64,000 nucleotides of DNA, from assembly GCA_949752735.1 (NCBI GenBank), contig OX457036.1:82455005-82519004 (forward strand), in the 5' to 3' direction. The translations under genes were made by a program, and so were the position numbers. Of the stretch, positions 1-11,388 are shown piece by piece. Below the pieces are notes generated by a model. That model saw only the letters and a program-made list of their open reading frames with translations. It was not told the DNA's origin and ran no database searches. Origin of the DNA: Lumbricus terrestris. Lineage: Eukaryota > Annelida > Clitellata > Crassiclitellata > Lumbricidae. How positions within the stretch are numbered: position 1 is the stretch's first letter; every line of letters begins with the position of its first letter.

Positions 1-260
1 AAAGATGACCTGGAGAGGCGCCTGACGAACAACTGACACTTCTGCCTGCGTCCAATCACCAACGACTGGCTCCAACCGACTCCACTCCGGACGCGAGTAG
101 GCTTGCTCTCGGCCAATGTAGACGCGAAGGGCAGCAGAGGCCGGACTGCCGTACACAAAGTACCAGAACGTAAGACAGAATTCAGTGTCCAAGGCCATTG
201 TCAACTCGGGACTTAGGAGCAAAGCGCTTTGATTGCGATCCGTGTAGATGTAGTATCCAT
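1..260 (-). CDS. MAM domain exon, second half (partial)
   Basis: The minus-strand acceptor is a pyrimidine-rich tract ending TTTTTAG at 261-268. The reading frame is open to the window edge (86 codons plus 2 nt). The translation contains [27 protein letters not shown] and LRVYIG, the typical beta-strand and cysteine pattern of MAM domains. Codon phase joins the 489-592 exon through a shared GAT codon. Confidence 0.85.
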
Positions 261-3211
261 CTAAAAAGTATAAACAGCACCAAGAATAAATCATCCTGCT
301 CAATGTAAATATACACTACTTCAGTAGTACTTCTACTTCTTGCCAATACAAAAATATTCTTACCATGAGAATTATTTAAAATCTTACTATAGCTCATAAA
401 TATGACATGAAAAAATATGACAATTATTTGAATGCAAGTGGATTCATTTTAACAAACATCATGGTCATTAATGCTGATAGGATCTTACCAGTGCCATTTG
501 TGTGATCTCCTGCTGGACCATTAGGCGAATGGGAGCCAGATGTTCGAAACCACCCTTCATGTGTAAATTCACAATATCCATCCGATACCATTCTAAAATA
601 ATAAAAATCAACCGGTATAAGTTAAGCCAAGGAAGGAATTTGCTATAGAACAAAATAGTGTGCCTGACCATTTGTAAAACACCTCACATCACTTCACTGC
701 ACATCAAATGCTCCCAAAACAGGTAAAGCTACATCATTGTATAAAATTTTATTACAACTGAATAATTTGAATGGATTATATCGTAATCATATTAATTATT
801 TATAAACTCCAACTGTTATGATAACAGCGATATTGCATCAATTGAGTAAAAAAAATTTAACTAACCCATTGTCAGAAAAGTCACATGCCAACACATTCTG
901 ACCTAAACGAAGATAAACAGAGAAAGTCAAATTAAAAACTTCGAGATAGTTCAGAGAAAAAGCACAAAACCAAGATGATCAAAAAACGTACATGAACGCT
1001 TGTTCTTAACCGTTTGAGAGCCACAGTTACAAAACGTTTCATCACAAACTTTCCAAGCTAGTCGCAGATGCAGAATTGTGACGACGATATGAAAGCGCTT
1101 GCTAAAGTGGTAGAGAGTTAGGAAACTAACATTCATCCCATGAAATGCAGGCTGAGCAGAAGTCTCTAAACAAGGTTCTGTCTTGGTGGGCATTAGAACC
1201 CTGACCACTTGGATGATAGTCCAGCATGTTAACCATTATATTATTGTGCACCTGTAGGTGCACAATAATATAATTCTCAAGTGTCAGGAAATAATACAAG
1301 CATGCCAAATGCAAAACAAATTGCTAATCAAATGTAATTCCAATTAACACTACCTTAAGAAAAACCAAGAATTGAATTCATGCTAATAATAAATATGAAA
1401 GCCGCTGAGACACTTCTTCACCTCGGCAGCGTGCATGAGCGTAAGATTCATCTGATCCATCTCCACAATCATCGTTACCGTTGCATAACTGACGCTGGGT
1501 GATGCACTTTCGATTAAAGCAAGTCCATTCTTCAGGTCTACATGGTGCTACAGAAAACACAACCCATAACATATTAACGCAAACATACCTCCATAACACA
1601 TATCAGCTTCACTTATGTCACATTTATAATCTCCCAACCTCAGGCAATAAAGATCATTTTCACATAATATATACTCTAATCATAGTATCCGCAACAATGG
1701 AACATATATGGTTAAAAATTTAAAGTCAGTCAGTATCATAGAATCGTCACAAGCACAATCAAATTCTACGTCAGTCCAGTTTTCATTGCATGTGAAGATA
1801 ATTTCCGTTAATTTATTCAGCAAAATATTTTGGTTGATTGTAAAGAATATTTGACACAAACCAAATAGCAAATGTTGTTTTGAATCTGATCAGAAGATTC
1901 GATATTATCACTATAATGCACTGATTATATGCCAAGGACTATTAAAGGACTCACGATGGTGAACAGAAATTGTAAGTAAAGTCCAACATAGATCAAATAC
2001 AACAACTGCCCAACAAGGCATCCAATAAGTTATTATCTGTTAACTTTAAACAGCCAATAGATTGCAAACTCATATCATATAATAAAACATGCCAAACAGT
2101 GTTTGAACTCTGATGCAGATCTGTCATAATCACTCACCTAGGCCACTTGGACCATCAAGCAGCGTAGAAGGTGTCGTAAGAGTATCATAGACATTATATG
2201 TTGCATAAAATCCACTGCCATTTACATTGTTATCTGTTGAGAATTTCACGTTAAATGTGTTTCCTTTCTTAACTGTCCCTAAAACATTGTCCAATATCCG
2301 TAATGAAAATCAACAACTTGACTACTTTTCTTTAAGCACCTGTAACAACCCTGATACAGCATACAAAAGATCATAATTCCTTCCTATATACAATTCTTAC
2401 AGTTTCCAAACTTGGAACTTGCACCTACTAAGCTCTTCATAAAGGCAACCTTCCTCATAGGACTATGACAATGAAGTTTTAAAGTTCTGCATTTTAAGAT
2501 CACTTTTAAATCAGATGAGCTGTGTCAAGTAGAGTTTGAAAGGATATTGACAAGTGGAACACTAGCAGCACTTGTGTCCATTGCAAAACCTTTTCAAGTG
2601 CCTTTTAAAAATGTTTCGTATGCCTTTTTAATAGAAAAATTCTCTTAGTCTTGTAGTGGCCAAAACTGGTTAGTCAAGACACACATATATCTGGTAAAAT
2701 CAGAAGCTCTTTTATGAAGAGACCATAAAACAATCTTTAACTTGGTCCAAATACTAATACATTTATGATATTAGAACAAACCACACATATAAAAAATTAC
2801 ATTTATTCGTGTTATTTAATATACTAAATTTATGGTTCATATAATTGTAGCAAACTCAGAGTTAACAGAAAATTGGAAGTTACGTACAACAAAACTGTCG
2901 AGACCAGATGTTGGAGTTGGGGTTTCCACGATCGACCACGCCATACTGCCACAGTCCAGCTCCACAGTATTTTATCACTGGATTAGCTCCGATTTCAACG
3001 TAATCAAAGGAACAGAACGGCGTTGACCTTTCCAGATTAAACCGATGGAAAGTGAGGCATACAATGCGAGATCGTTCCGAAGGGACGATGAGGTATATCG
3101 AATAAATACACGTGAGGTTATGACGATAATCAAACGGATAATTGTAACTGGAGATTACACCCGCTCCAAGTCGACCAAGGTAGGAATGACTGCACTGTGG
3201 TGAGGATGAAC
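1..3211 (-). CDS. CUB-LDLa-MAM extracellular mosaic protein (3' part of gene, partial at both ends)
   Basis: Five minus-strand exons are visible: 3211-2888, 2278-2138, 1547-1422, 592-489 and 260-1 (continuing past the window). In order they encode a CUB domain split over two exons, an LDL-receptor class A repeat, and a MAM domain split over two exons. Such modules are extracellular and mediate ligand or protein binding, often in secreted or single-pass membrane proteins. Phases join for CUB-a/CUB-b (phase 1), CUB-b/LDLa (phase 1) and MAM-a/MAM-b (phase 1). The LDLa exon ends in phase 1 but the first MAM exon begins as if after phase 2, so an exon between about 600 and 1420 may be missing from this model. 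No signal peptide or start exon was found upstream of 3211. The full architecture, and therefore any named orthologue, is unknown. Confidence 0.8.
489..592 (-). CDS. MAM domain exon, first half
   Basis: Between an acceptor at 593-594 (AG) and a donor GTAAGA at 488-483, one frame reads [12 protein letters not shown]...[15 protein letters not shown]. This is the start of a MAM domain, where a Cys-x-Phe and a GPxxDHT-like segment precede GYY(I/L)Y. The other open frame, which contains a Met, is not the coding one. Confidence 0.75.
955..1275 (-). repeat. tRNA-derived SINE with terminal hairpin
   Basis: On the minus strand a tRNA-like head (GGTTAACATGCTGGACTATC ... GGGTTCTAATGCCC, resembling Pol III A and B boxes) begins beside a perfect hairpin with 19-bp arms at 1235-1253 and 1256-1274. 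It lies in the intron between the LDLa and MAM exons. The head resembles the repeat at 3597. Boundaries are approximate. Confidence 0.5.
1422..1547 (-). CDS. LDL-receptor class A repeat exon
   Basis: Exon of phase 1-1, usual for LDLa modules. It encodes six cysteines in canonical spacing ([21 protein letters not shown]) and the calcium-cage acidic motif CGDGSDES. Donor GTGAAG at 1421-1416; acceptor ...TCTGTAG at 1548-1554. Confidence 0.9.
2138..2278 (-). CDS. CUB domain exon, C-terminal half
   Basis: Reads [18 protein letters not shown], then [11 protein letters not shown], matching the last strands of a CUB domain (G-N-T-(L/F)-x-V-x-F ... GSGF-x-A-x-Y). Phase 1 at both ends. Donor GTGAGT. 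Confidence 0.85.
2888..3211 (-). CDS. CUB domain exon, N-terminal half
   Basis: Starts after ATTTTAG. The sequence has [37 protein letters not shown] and IKYCGAG, i.e. the CUB cysteines, a 'G-x-I-x-S-P/Y-x-Y' opening and the conserved DYVEI. The donor is taken as GTACGT at 2887-2882, which gives the phase needed by the 2138-2278 exon. The stretch after KYCGAGLW is longer and less CUB-like than usual, so an earlier donor is possible. Confidence 0.8.
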
Positions 3212-3596
3212 CTAAAATAACATTCATTTAAATTCTATGTTCAACTAATATTGCTGGAGGGTTTACGTCAACAAAGTGCATCTCGTCAGACCTAAACAAG
3301 TGCTTGATTTCATTTCTCTGCAGTAGATTCGCTCAACATGACACAACTTTAGTTTGCAACAACCGTGCCATTATCTAAACTATGGATTGCAAAATACTCC
3401 ATTTTGAACTAATTATAATGCTGACGTAGCCTACACTTCTAGCTTACTTCATAACTTACTTACCTACTTACTTTTCACAACAGCTTATTTAAGCCTACCA
3501 AGTGTAGCTGGACAATTTTATTTTGATCTTTAGCCTATTTTAGCTTGCTGACATTTATGAAAATATACGTAAACTTATATGATCTTCAAGAGAGGC

Positions 3597-3840
3597 CCAG
3601 TAGCGCATTGGTTAACACGCTGGCATGGAAAGTAGGAGGTAACCTACCAAGATCGCGCCCCGAAGGGCGGACGTGCGTTGTAGGTAGCCATTAGCACCTT
3701 GTTTTGCAGGCTGTCTGTTCTGTTGGTAGTTAAGACTCATGTCTTCTGTAATTTGCGCTCTTGTGAATTGTTTCAATTGCATAACTGCACACAGTAACCG
3801 CGGATTGTTCAATAAATAAAATGTTATTATTCTGATCAAT
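3597..3840 (+). repeat. tRNA-derived SINE
   Basis: Head with A-box-like TAGCGCATTGGTTAACACG and B-box-like AAGATCGCGCCCC, followed by a non-tRNA body ending in AATAAATAAAATGTTATT. It is not a functional tRNA gene: no acceptor-stem pairing or CCA context was found. Confidence 0.5.
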
Positions 3841-3855
3841 GACTGACTTTCGGGG

Positions 3856-4020
3856 AAACATTAGTAGCTCAGTGGGCTCGCGGAAATATTGGGTTATCGA
3901 TCGCCGCAGGTCAGACCGCTCAGGTCCGCTCTATTCTGCCTCTATCTGTGACGGCCATACTTTTCCCGTGCAACTGAGCCGTCATTAACATCGACCCACG
4001 AATCTGTATATTTAAATGCG
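3856..4020 (+). repeat. tRNA-derived SINE, second family
   Basis: Head GTAGCTCAGTGGGCTCGCGG...GGGTTATCGATCGCCGCAGG looks tRNA-like. Parts of the body recur at 48285-48420 (ATTGGGCTATTGATCGCCGC) and at 11150-11200 (GAGCCGTC.GTAACATC.ACCC), which shows it is a dispersed family. Confidence 0.5.
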
Positions 4021-4508
4021 TTGGGAACAATTAATTACATTGGATGTCATTTCACAGAAATTAGCATAGAGCGAAATAACACATTACCTAAAATAACACT
4101 TATAAAAAGCCAACCGACAATAAAGGCTATGCGCAAAAACAGATTCATTACAGTAAGTTTCATTTATTAAATTAATTAAAATTAATTGAAGCATTTTAAG
4201 CATTTCAAAACGCCATTATTCCTTGTTCTTTATTTAGCTATCGGTTACGTTCCTCTATCTACTCTGTACAGAAGACTCTCCACTCATATTGAAGAGTCTT
4301 CTGATCTAAGAATAGGTATAGGGGTTCTGATTTTCTAACCAAAACTTCTTTAGCGCTACTACTTGTTCAAGGCATCAATCAATCGATTGCCTCTACTGAG
4401 CGATAAGCTATAGGAATGGAAAAATTAAGAAAGTTCGAATGCATGGATGAATAATAATGGTTTTGGTGTCACCGTGTCACAGAAGTAGTGGCGGCGAAAT
4501 TACACTGC

Positions 4509-5000
4509 AGATAGACATAGACATAGTTTTATTGATCCCAACAATTGTACATGTATGTTTAACAAAGTATAGATATAATTCACAATAAGAAAATACTCAA
4601 AGTGAATAGGTATTATAAGAGTGAGGGAGCAAATAGGCACACCAAAAGGGACAAGTCCCGCTAAGCAGGGGCCTAATTAACAAAGTGAAGTGAGAAAGTG
4701 AAAGCTGAAGGGAGTATTTGAATGCAGAGATATTACTTAACTAGGGAAAGAAAAAATTATTATTAAAAAGCTAATGTAATAAACACTACATGAAAAGTTC
4801 AGAGAAGGAACAAAATAAAAGCAAAAGCAATCAAACAATCAATGATGAGACTAATGATGTCCTCATGTCCTCGGCAACCTCTTTCCACTACCGCGAGGTC
4901 CATTATATAACTTTAGAGAAAGGCCTCACAATTTCATCCCCCCAATAAAGACTCGTTAAACTTTATCCCAAGAATGTTATTCAAAAACATGTACTAACTA
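4509..5000 (-). mobile_element. 5'-truncated CR1-like LINE 3' end
   Basis: Begins (3' end on the minus strand) with an (ATAGAC)n tail, then ATTGATCCCAAC and, near 4640-4680, a segment GGGACAAGTCCCGCTAAGC. All match the 3' UTR of the near-complete LINE at 51471-55750. No coding part remains. The distal boundary is uncertain. Confidence 0.65.
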
Positions 5001-5117
5001 TTTTGTCCATAAGCTTTAAGCAGCCATACTGTTAATTTTGCTAATGCAGGCCTAAACCTAGAGCGTTCTGTTTGTTGTTTATCGAATTAAACGAATATAC
5101 ATATATACATACATGAA

Positions 5118-6751
5118 CAGGGGCGCAACCAGAAAATTTTTCTGGGGGTGCTCAGAATTATTATTGTAAGCGCCGAAGGTGCGAAGCAGCGAGTGCCGAA
5201 GGCACGAAGCCAATGCACGACTAGGGGGTCTGGGGAGCGTCGTAAGCTCCCCCAGCGGGGTCTGGGGCGGAGCCCCAGAAACCAGCGCATTTTTTACTTT
5301 TGGCATCAGCTAGAGCGCGTTTCAGGCTCTTGTTTGCCAGCTGTATTTATGAGCGATAGAGTCATGAAAACGTCTGAAAAACACGGTTTAGGACTTTAAA
5401 AATTAATGTCCTTTTCCATTTGTTTAGATAAAACAAAGGGCCTTAGTCTTTCTCTGCCCGTGAGTGGCAGAATTAATAACCAGTGTTTAATCTAGTCCCA
5501 TCCCCCCAATAACCTGTGTTTTTCTAGTCCCTGCAGTGGTATCATTTTAAGGTGTCATTTTAGCGAAATTTATCGTAATTTCATTGCTGAAAGACATGGT
5601 GTAAGATTTCAATGCCCCCTCCCCATTTTTATTTTTTAATTTCCATACTGTAATGGTAGGCTTTTAAGCTGTCATCTTAATAAAATTGCTCATTTTCAAT
5701 GCTGATATTCATAGATTTTAATTTTAAATTTCAGAGTGTTACCTCACAATTACTTAAAAATTATGGGATTTGCAAAGTGCACCCTGACTTTTAAAGCTGC
5801 CATTTTTACAAAATAGGCCTAACTCATGATTTTAGTGCTCAGAGATGTGATATAAGATTCCAATAAATTCCCCTCCCATCGTCTTAGAGTTGTTTTTAAT
5901 TTACACTGTAATGACAGCGTTTTAGGTTGTCTAGCCAAATTGTTCATTATGGATAAACAGTTGATAACATTGCAGAAATTTTTAATAATAAGCCTATTTA
6001 TGAAATATTTATGACATATTGGGGGGATATAAGCATATCCGTCCAGTTATAACACAAACTTTGGGTTTTAAGACTTCATACTGTTGCCTAACAATTACCT
6101 ACGTCTCCCCTATCGCCCTAAATATCCGTCAATAACAGTACCGTAAGTTATGCACATCATAATATCATATGATAGTATCATAATTATATTATAAAAATAA
6201 ATATTAAAATTATAATTATATAGCAGGAAATAAGATCATGGTATAATATGGCAGTTTATGTAAGGCAATAATTATAATAACAAACATGCAGCAACTAAAA
6301 ACTGCCATCATTTCGCCAAATTTTGCCAAACAAATTGCACACGGTAGTATCAATTAAGTGGCAACATATAATCAATAAATTGGTGAGATACTGTAATGTA
6401 AAGGCATAGGATCTATAGGCAAATTCTCGAGGCCCAGTCAAACTCAGGTAGACCAGCTAAACACTAAAATCAAGTGCTTTATGAATCATGAATAATTTGG
6501 CTAATATTATAATACAGAAGAATGAAGGAACTGTTCCTTCATTCTTCTGTATTATAATTTTAGCCAAATTATTATTATTGCGCCCCTGAAGAAACTTGCT
6601 TGATTGTGTAATCTGAAAGACTGAAAGACCCCTTACCCCCCCCTACCCCACCCACAAAAAACTCATCGGATTTGGAAAAATTGCGTGGGTCACCCTTTTA
6701 GCCCTGGGGGGTGCTCAAGCACCCCCCAGCACCCCCCTGGTTGCGCCACTG
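5118..6751. mobile_element. Non-autonomous hAT-like transposon (1634 bp)
   Basis: Terminal inverted repeats CAGGGGCGCAACCAG and CTGGTTGCGCCACTG (13 of 15 paired). Flanked by a perfect 8-bp target duplication TACATGAA at 5110-5117 and 6752-6759, the hallmark of hAT elements. No transposase ORF was found. The interior is AT-rich with a G/C-rich left subterminal block (5170-5290) and a 41-bp-arm palindrome at 6491-6573. Confidence 0.88.
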
Positions 6752-6959
6752 TACATGAAGCATATATATTGCTTGTTGATTTTATTAGTTCTTCTCCCAG
6801 AAGATAGCTCAAACATTGACCGAAGACACATTCCAATATTTTGTCCACAGAAGAATAGAGACTTGGTCTAGGCCTATAGGTGATGCCAAAGCCCAAAATA
6901 GCTGCATGCTGGCTGGGTAGTAGCCTATAATAATTATGCCAGCAATATTATGATCGCAA

Positions 6960-7145
6960 GAAATCTACATCTTTAATGAAGTACCAGGAACCAAATTAAT
7001 CGCCGAGGCTTGGTCAAAACAAAATTGCTCAAGGTCCGTATGCGGCAGCTTGAGGTGGATTCAAAATTTCGAACCTGGGGCCCTCCTGCTCCAAGGCACC
7101 AATGCCACCACAACCTACTACTGAAAAATGATGCTGTGACATGAC
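6960..7145 (-). repeat. tRNA-derived SINE
   Basis: Minus strand reads GTGGTGGCATTGGTGCC...CCAGGTTCGAAATTTTG, a plausible A box and B box, followed by an unrelated body. No intact tRNA fold. Borders approximate. Confidence 0.4.
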
Positions 7146-7224
7146 ATGACACACTCACATGCCATAATTTTAAAGTTTAATACTCTTCAGAATTGCGTTT
7201 ATTACATCTGGTCAATCAAACTTT

Positions 7225-7345
7225 GTTTCAGAAATCTCTCAAGTCTTTTTATATTGCCATGGCTGGGCTGCGAGCACTCCTGAGTAGGTTTGCTGAAACG
7301 ACACCATATAATTCCATAGAATAAAAGAATGAATGAATGAACTTA
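7225..7345 (+). mobile_element. L2-like LINE 3' tail
   Basis: GCGAGCACTCCTGAGTAGG followed by a short UTR and an (AATG)n tail. The same core is found inverted at 49995-50070, and similar cores recur through the EPG5 introns. No coding sequence retained. Confidence 0.45.
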
Positions 7346-7520
7346 TGTTCACAGAATAAATAATCTGGAAAGCAATGATATGTCTTCATGCAGGTTTTAA
7401 TAATTTCGTACTCTGATGGTCTTTCATAACTAGGTAATTATGTATAGCATTGTGCCACTTAGAACTAACAAGGGGTGATTATGGAAAATTGTTTCCTGCA
7501 TTAGTTATAGTAGACAAAGT

Positions 7521-10500
7521 TCAAGGTTTGCTTGTTGGAGGCGCAGATGATAGAATTCCCTTGCAGCCTTCAGAAGTCCGGTAAACAACTTGTTCTGCCA
7601 GTTCGTAAAGTGGCTCCACATGCTGAAAGAGAACAGTTAAGATCTGTTCAGCAACATTGTTATTGAACAGTATCAAAAGATGGCCATTGTGACCAAAGTT
7701 GCTTCATAGTATGCGATACGTGTATAGAAAGACAGCATGTTAAGTTTTACAGTAGTGTAGTCTGCCAATTTTATATCTCGCAGTTGCAGGTCGAAATTCG
7801 AGAATGTACCAGGTTAATACTGAAAAAGAAATGACAGATAACATACAGTACATAAGAGACAATTTTTATTTATAAAGAGGAAACCAAATTGCTTAATGCA
7901 AATGGTCAGTGTCCAGTATGAATAAAAGAAAACAAAGGACGTATAATTTGGTTTGCACTGACCGTCTGCTCGCTCATCTTCTGCAGGATAGGATCTTGGT
8001 ACTTGGAAACTTGTGCATTCTCATTCTTTTGTTCTCCATCCTAATCACAGAAAGCACCAATGAATTGTAAGTTAAGTTGTTTAGGTAGGCTTAAAGTGAA
8101 ATTCACGAAATTGTACACATCTAGTCTAATAGGAACATATCATATGTAAGCGCCTCTCACAGCAGAGCTATTCAGAAACACTCTCAGCATGACATGTCCA
8201 TGAAAAGAGAAGGGTCTTCAAACAGTGAAAAGATGCAGGTCAATTCGATCACTACCGTACCAGAATCCTGCCGCGAATTCCAGAGGGAAAATCATTCCAC
8301 ATTGAGGGACCCACAATAGCGAAAGACTGATGCTGGGTTAATGATGTCTGTGACCAAGGTACAAATAGAACAGCAGGAACAGCTTTTGGATATAATTATA
8401 ACAACACATTGCGTTAAGCAGAATGGCAAGTAAGCTGGGAGCACATAAACATGTGCACATTGCATAATGTGCATACGAAAAATAAAATGTGAGACTCAGT
8501 TGTTGTATTAAAACACTGTAAAGTACTGAATAAAGTAGAGACTGACCACTTTTGGTCCCTTCTTAAGACTGTCCAGATCGATTGAAGGATCGAGAAAGAC
8601 GGATGAATGGTATCGGCTTTCACCGTCTATCATCCCAGTTGCCACAATTGGCGATGGACTGGGGCAACGTGCAACAACCTCCCTCTGCACAACCAAACAG
8701 CGACGTACATTTACAAAAGTTATTCTCTTCTCAACCAGCAAAACATTGGCATAACTTGTACCTCAAGATGGAAGAATAATCTTGACTTCCATCTGTGCAA
8801 GTACCTGACTATGATGCAGAAGTCTCTGCTTAGGACTACTGTTATGCTAAGTGTCCTATTGTTACTAGGGTCAAATTTCATGTGGCGAAAATTAATGGGA
8901 AGTTGTTGGGAATGTCTTCCATTTCTCTACTCTTGCCCTTATCCACTTCTGCCACATATCACAACAGCCTTTCAAATGCAGCAAATAGAATTCATATTAA
9001 CATGCACTGTATATGAACATATGCTTGGCACATGTCTATTGTCTATTCTGTGCCATACAGGCTACAGCACAATTGAGAAACAGTCTTAAACAGAAACTGT
9101 TTACATAAAGGCCTAGCACATAAAGGAACACTAAGTTTAAGAATTATAAGCAAGCCACATAAGAGTCCGAACATGAAGGATCTCTTAATTATAGCAATTC
9201 AATTCAAGTTCCTAATGCTGACACTATACATTCCCTCAAAGTCAAAGTTTCTACCTTTGGCCATCAAAACATCTGTTATAACTACTTTGATTGAGGGGCT
9301 GTTTCATCTCTGTCTACTGTGACAATTGCTCAAAAGGCAGCTTACAAAAAAATCCTCTTCTGTCAGATGTTCAGTAGAGCATAAAACAGTTATGATAAAT
9401 TCTGTAGAACTTGGTCTTACTTGTTTTGGTTCAAGTTTCTTGAGAGCCCGAAATCTTCCGTGGCATTCATCTCCAGATATGTTAGATGACTTGAGTATCT
9501 TGGTTTCAAGAAGTTTATCAATTCGAAGGCATTCCTTATCCTCTCTCTCGATCTCTCTCACGCTTAACTTCATCTGTTAACAGATTGAATGAAGCAAGTC
9601 AACAGCATATAACATGTTTCCCTGGGCCATGAAACCGGTAGCAGCCACTTTCATGTGGTACTCAGAAGAAGCTATTTACATTTGTATTTTAAATTTGTTA
9701 CATTATATCACAGTTCATCACTTTACATGACAAGTTACCAGTACTTAATGGGCTATAGAGAAGTGCTTGAGCTTCAATATTCATGTCCTTTACTTCAGTC
9801 TTAAAATGCAAGTTTTTACCATGACCTGTATAACTACAGCACCAAGATTCTGTTAAAATGGCTGAGCAAGTGAGCATACTATGTGCAAATGCATTTGCAT
9901 GTAGGCCTACCATTGGTCAAGGGGAGCACTCCAACAGTTTCTATTGGGACAGCAATGAAACAACACGTGCTCAGGGCTTTGCACAGTGAAGCAAAAAGGG
10001 CATTGTCTGGTCTTGAGCAAAGTTGCTAGAAAAATGGGATATCCTCAAGGACATAATTATGCCAGCCAACAGTCGGTTTATACTGCAGCCTTATGACCAC
10101 AAGCTAGGGCTGCCAACCGTCCCGGATTCGCCGGGACAGTCCCGGAATCGCCCCTGCGCATCCCGTGTCCCGGATTGATCTCAAATTGTCCCGGAATTTG
10201 TGGAAGAGATGCACTTGACAAAATGTTGTTATTTTGCGCACTTTACTCGACAAGTTGTGTGTTGATTTTACATTCTGCACTCTATTAAACTTAACGTTGT
10301 TGGCTGAACATCGAATGGTGGACAGCGCTGGGTTCAAGTCTTGAAAACTTTACAAACCACTGGCATTCAGTAGGCTGACAGTAACATATTGTGTCCTATT
10401 TAGCCCGTCCTAATGCTTTTTGAGAGATGACGTCCTGATTTCCACGACTCTGTGCCTGTGCAATATATATGGACGGTGTAAATTGGTATACGCCCTATAG

Positions 10501-11388
10501 CCTAAATATCATATCTATAGCCTAGTGACTGCGAGCGTCCCGGAATGGCAAAATCAAAAGTTGGTAACCCTACCACAAGCGTCAACCAATCCTCAACATG
10601 AGGATGATGACTAAACATACCAGCCACAAGTGCGTATCTCACAGCATCGCACAATTTTTGTCGGTGATGAGGATGATAAAACACAAATAGCACATTGAGC
10701 CTGCCTCTCAACCACCAGCTTTTAAACAGCAGATTATTATCATATATTTAACCAAGGATCGATGAAACATGTAAATATGAAGCATACAAGTTTTAAACAT
10801 TTATGCTTTTCAAAAGACAAGAAGTGCTTTACAGACGTTAAGGTCCATCTAGCCTACATGATACTTGAGGAGCAAAGCTTGCCTCGTGCTGTTCCAACAG
10901 ACTGTCTGCTACACCCAACATGTAGTCCCTCGGCTTGAGTCGACGCACTTCCTTCCTCATTATCTCTGACAGCATGTCTCGTAAGCCAAAGGTTGTCAAG
11001 CCACTAGAAAGAAAATCAACAGCTGAAACGTTAGTACAAGTACAAAACAGATATAACTGGTTGAATGTTAGAGGCAAGAAACACAGAGTTTGGTTTCATC
11101 TCTACACCAAATCAAATAATGCAACTTGACTGGTTAAGTGATACTGTTTACGTGCTACCGAGCCGTCGGTAACATCTACCCTTGGCGCCCCAACTGCTAT
11201 CCAGTCCGTTCTCAGTGCAGCTGTAGGCCTATGCCAGACTAATGGCCCGACTTCATCACTCGTCTCACATCTCTTCTTTCACGTTTGACGATCACCTTAA
11301 CTATAGTAGGCCTATTATAGACCCTATAGGCCTAAATGCAGCAATCGTACACTCACCAATGAGGATCTTGTCTCGCCTTCTTATCCAT
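7521..11388 (-). CDS. Unrecognised 212-residue protein, six exons, head-to-head with EPG5
   Basis: Minus-strand exons: 11388-11357, 11003-10865, 9573-9421, 8684-8550, 8040-7963 and 7622-7521 (stop TGA at 7523-7521). All splice sites are AG/GT, every junction is in phase, and the total is 639 nt (212 codons plus stop). The start ATG lies in GTCAGCCATGG, a near-ideal Kozak context. The product begins MDKKARQDPHCGLTTFGLRD and ends SSAPPTSKP. It is charged and helical in exons 2-3 (RKEVRRLKPRDYMLGVADSL; REIEREDKECLRIDKLLE), with a less structured middle and a short C-terminal HVEPLYELAEQVV helix. There is no signal peptide or membrane segment, so a soluble intracellular, perhaps coiled-coil adaptor is likely. 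I do not recognise the family. The gene model rests on splice logic rather than homology. Confidence 0.6.
8140..8400 (-). mobile_element. L2-like LINE C-terminal fragment
   Basis: Minus strand contains a decayed RT C-terminal 'GP-x-WN' region followed by a tail with GAGAGGCGCTTAC. Lies in intron 4 of the 212-residue gene. Confidence 0.45.
10105..10572. mobile_element. hAT-like MITE (468 bp)
   Basis: Imperfect terminal repeats TAGGGCTGCCAAC and GTTGGTAACCCTA, with repeated GTCCCGGA motifs near both ends. Flanked by a perfect 8-bp target duplication CCACAAGC at 10097-10104 and 10573-10580. Inserted in intron 2 of the 212-residue gene. No coding capacity. Confidence 0.85.
11140..11220 (+). repeat. 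SINE fragment
   Basis: GTGCTACCGAGCCGTC.GTAACATCTACCC matches the 3' part of the SINE at 3856-4020. Lies in intron 1 of the 212-residue gene. Confidence 0.4.

Noticed and set aside
8607..9089. Plus-strand 160-codon open frame
   Set aside because: Overlaps exon 4 of the minus gene and intron. No splice or family support.
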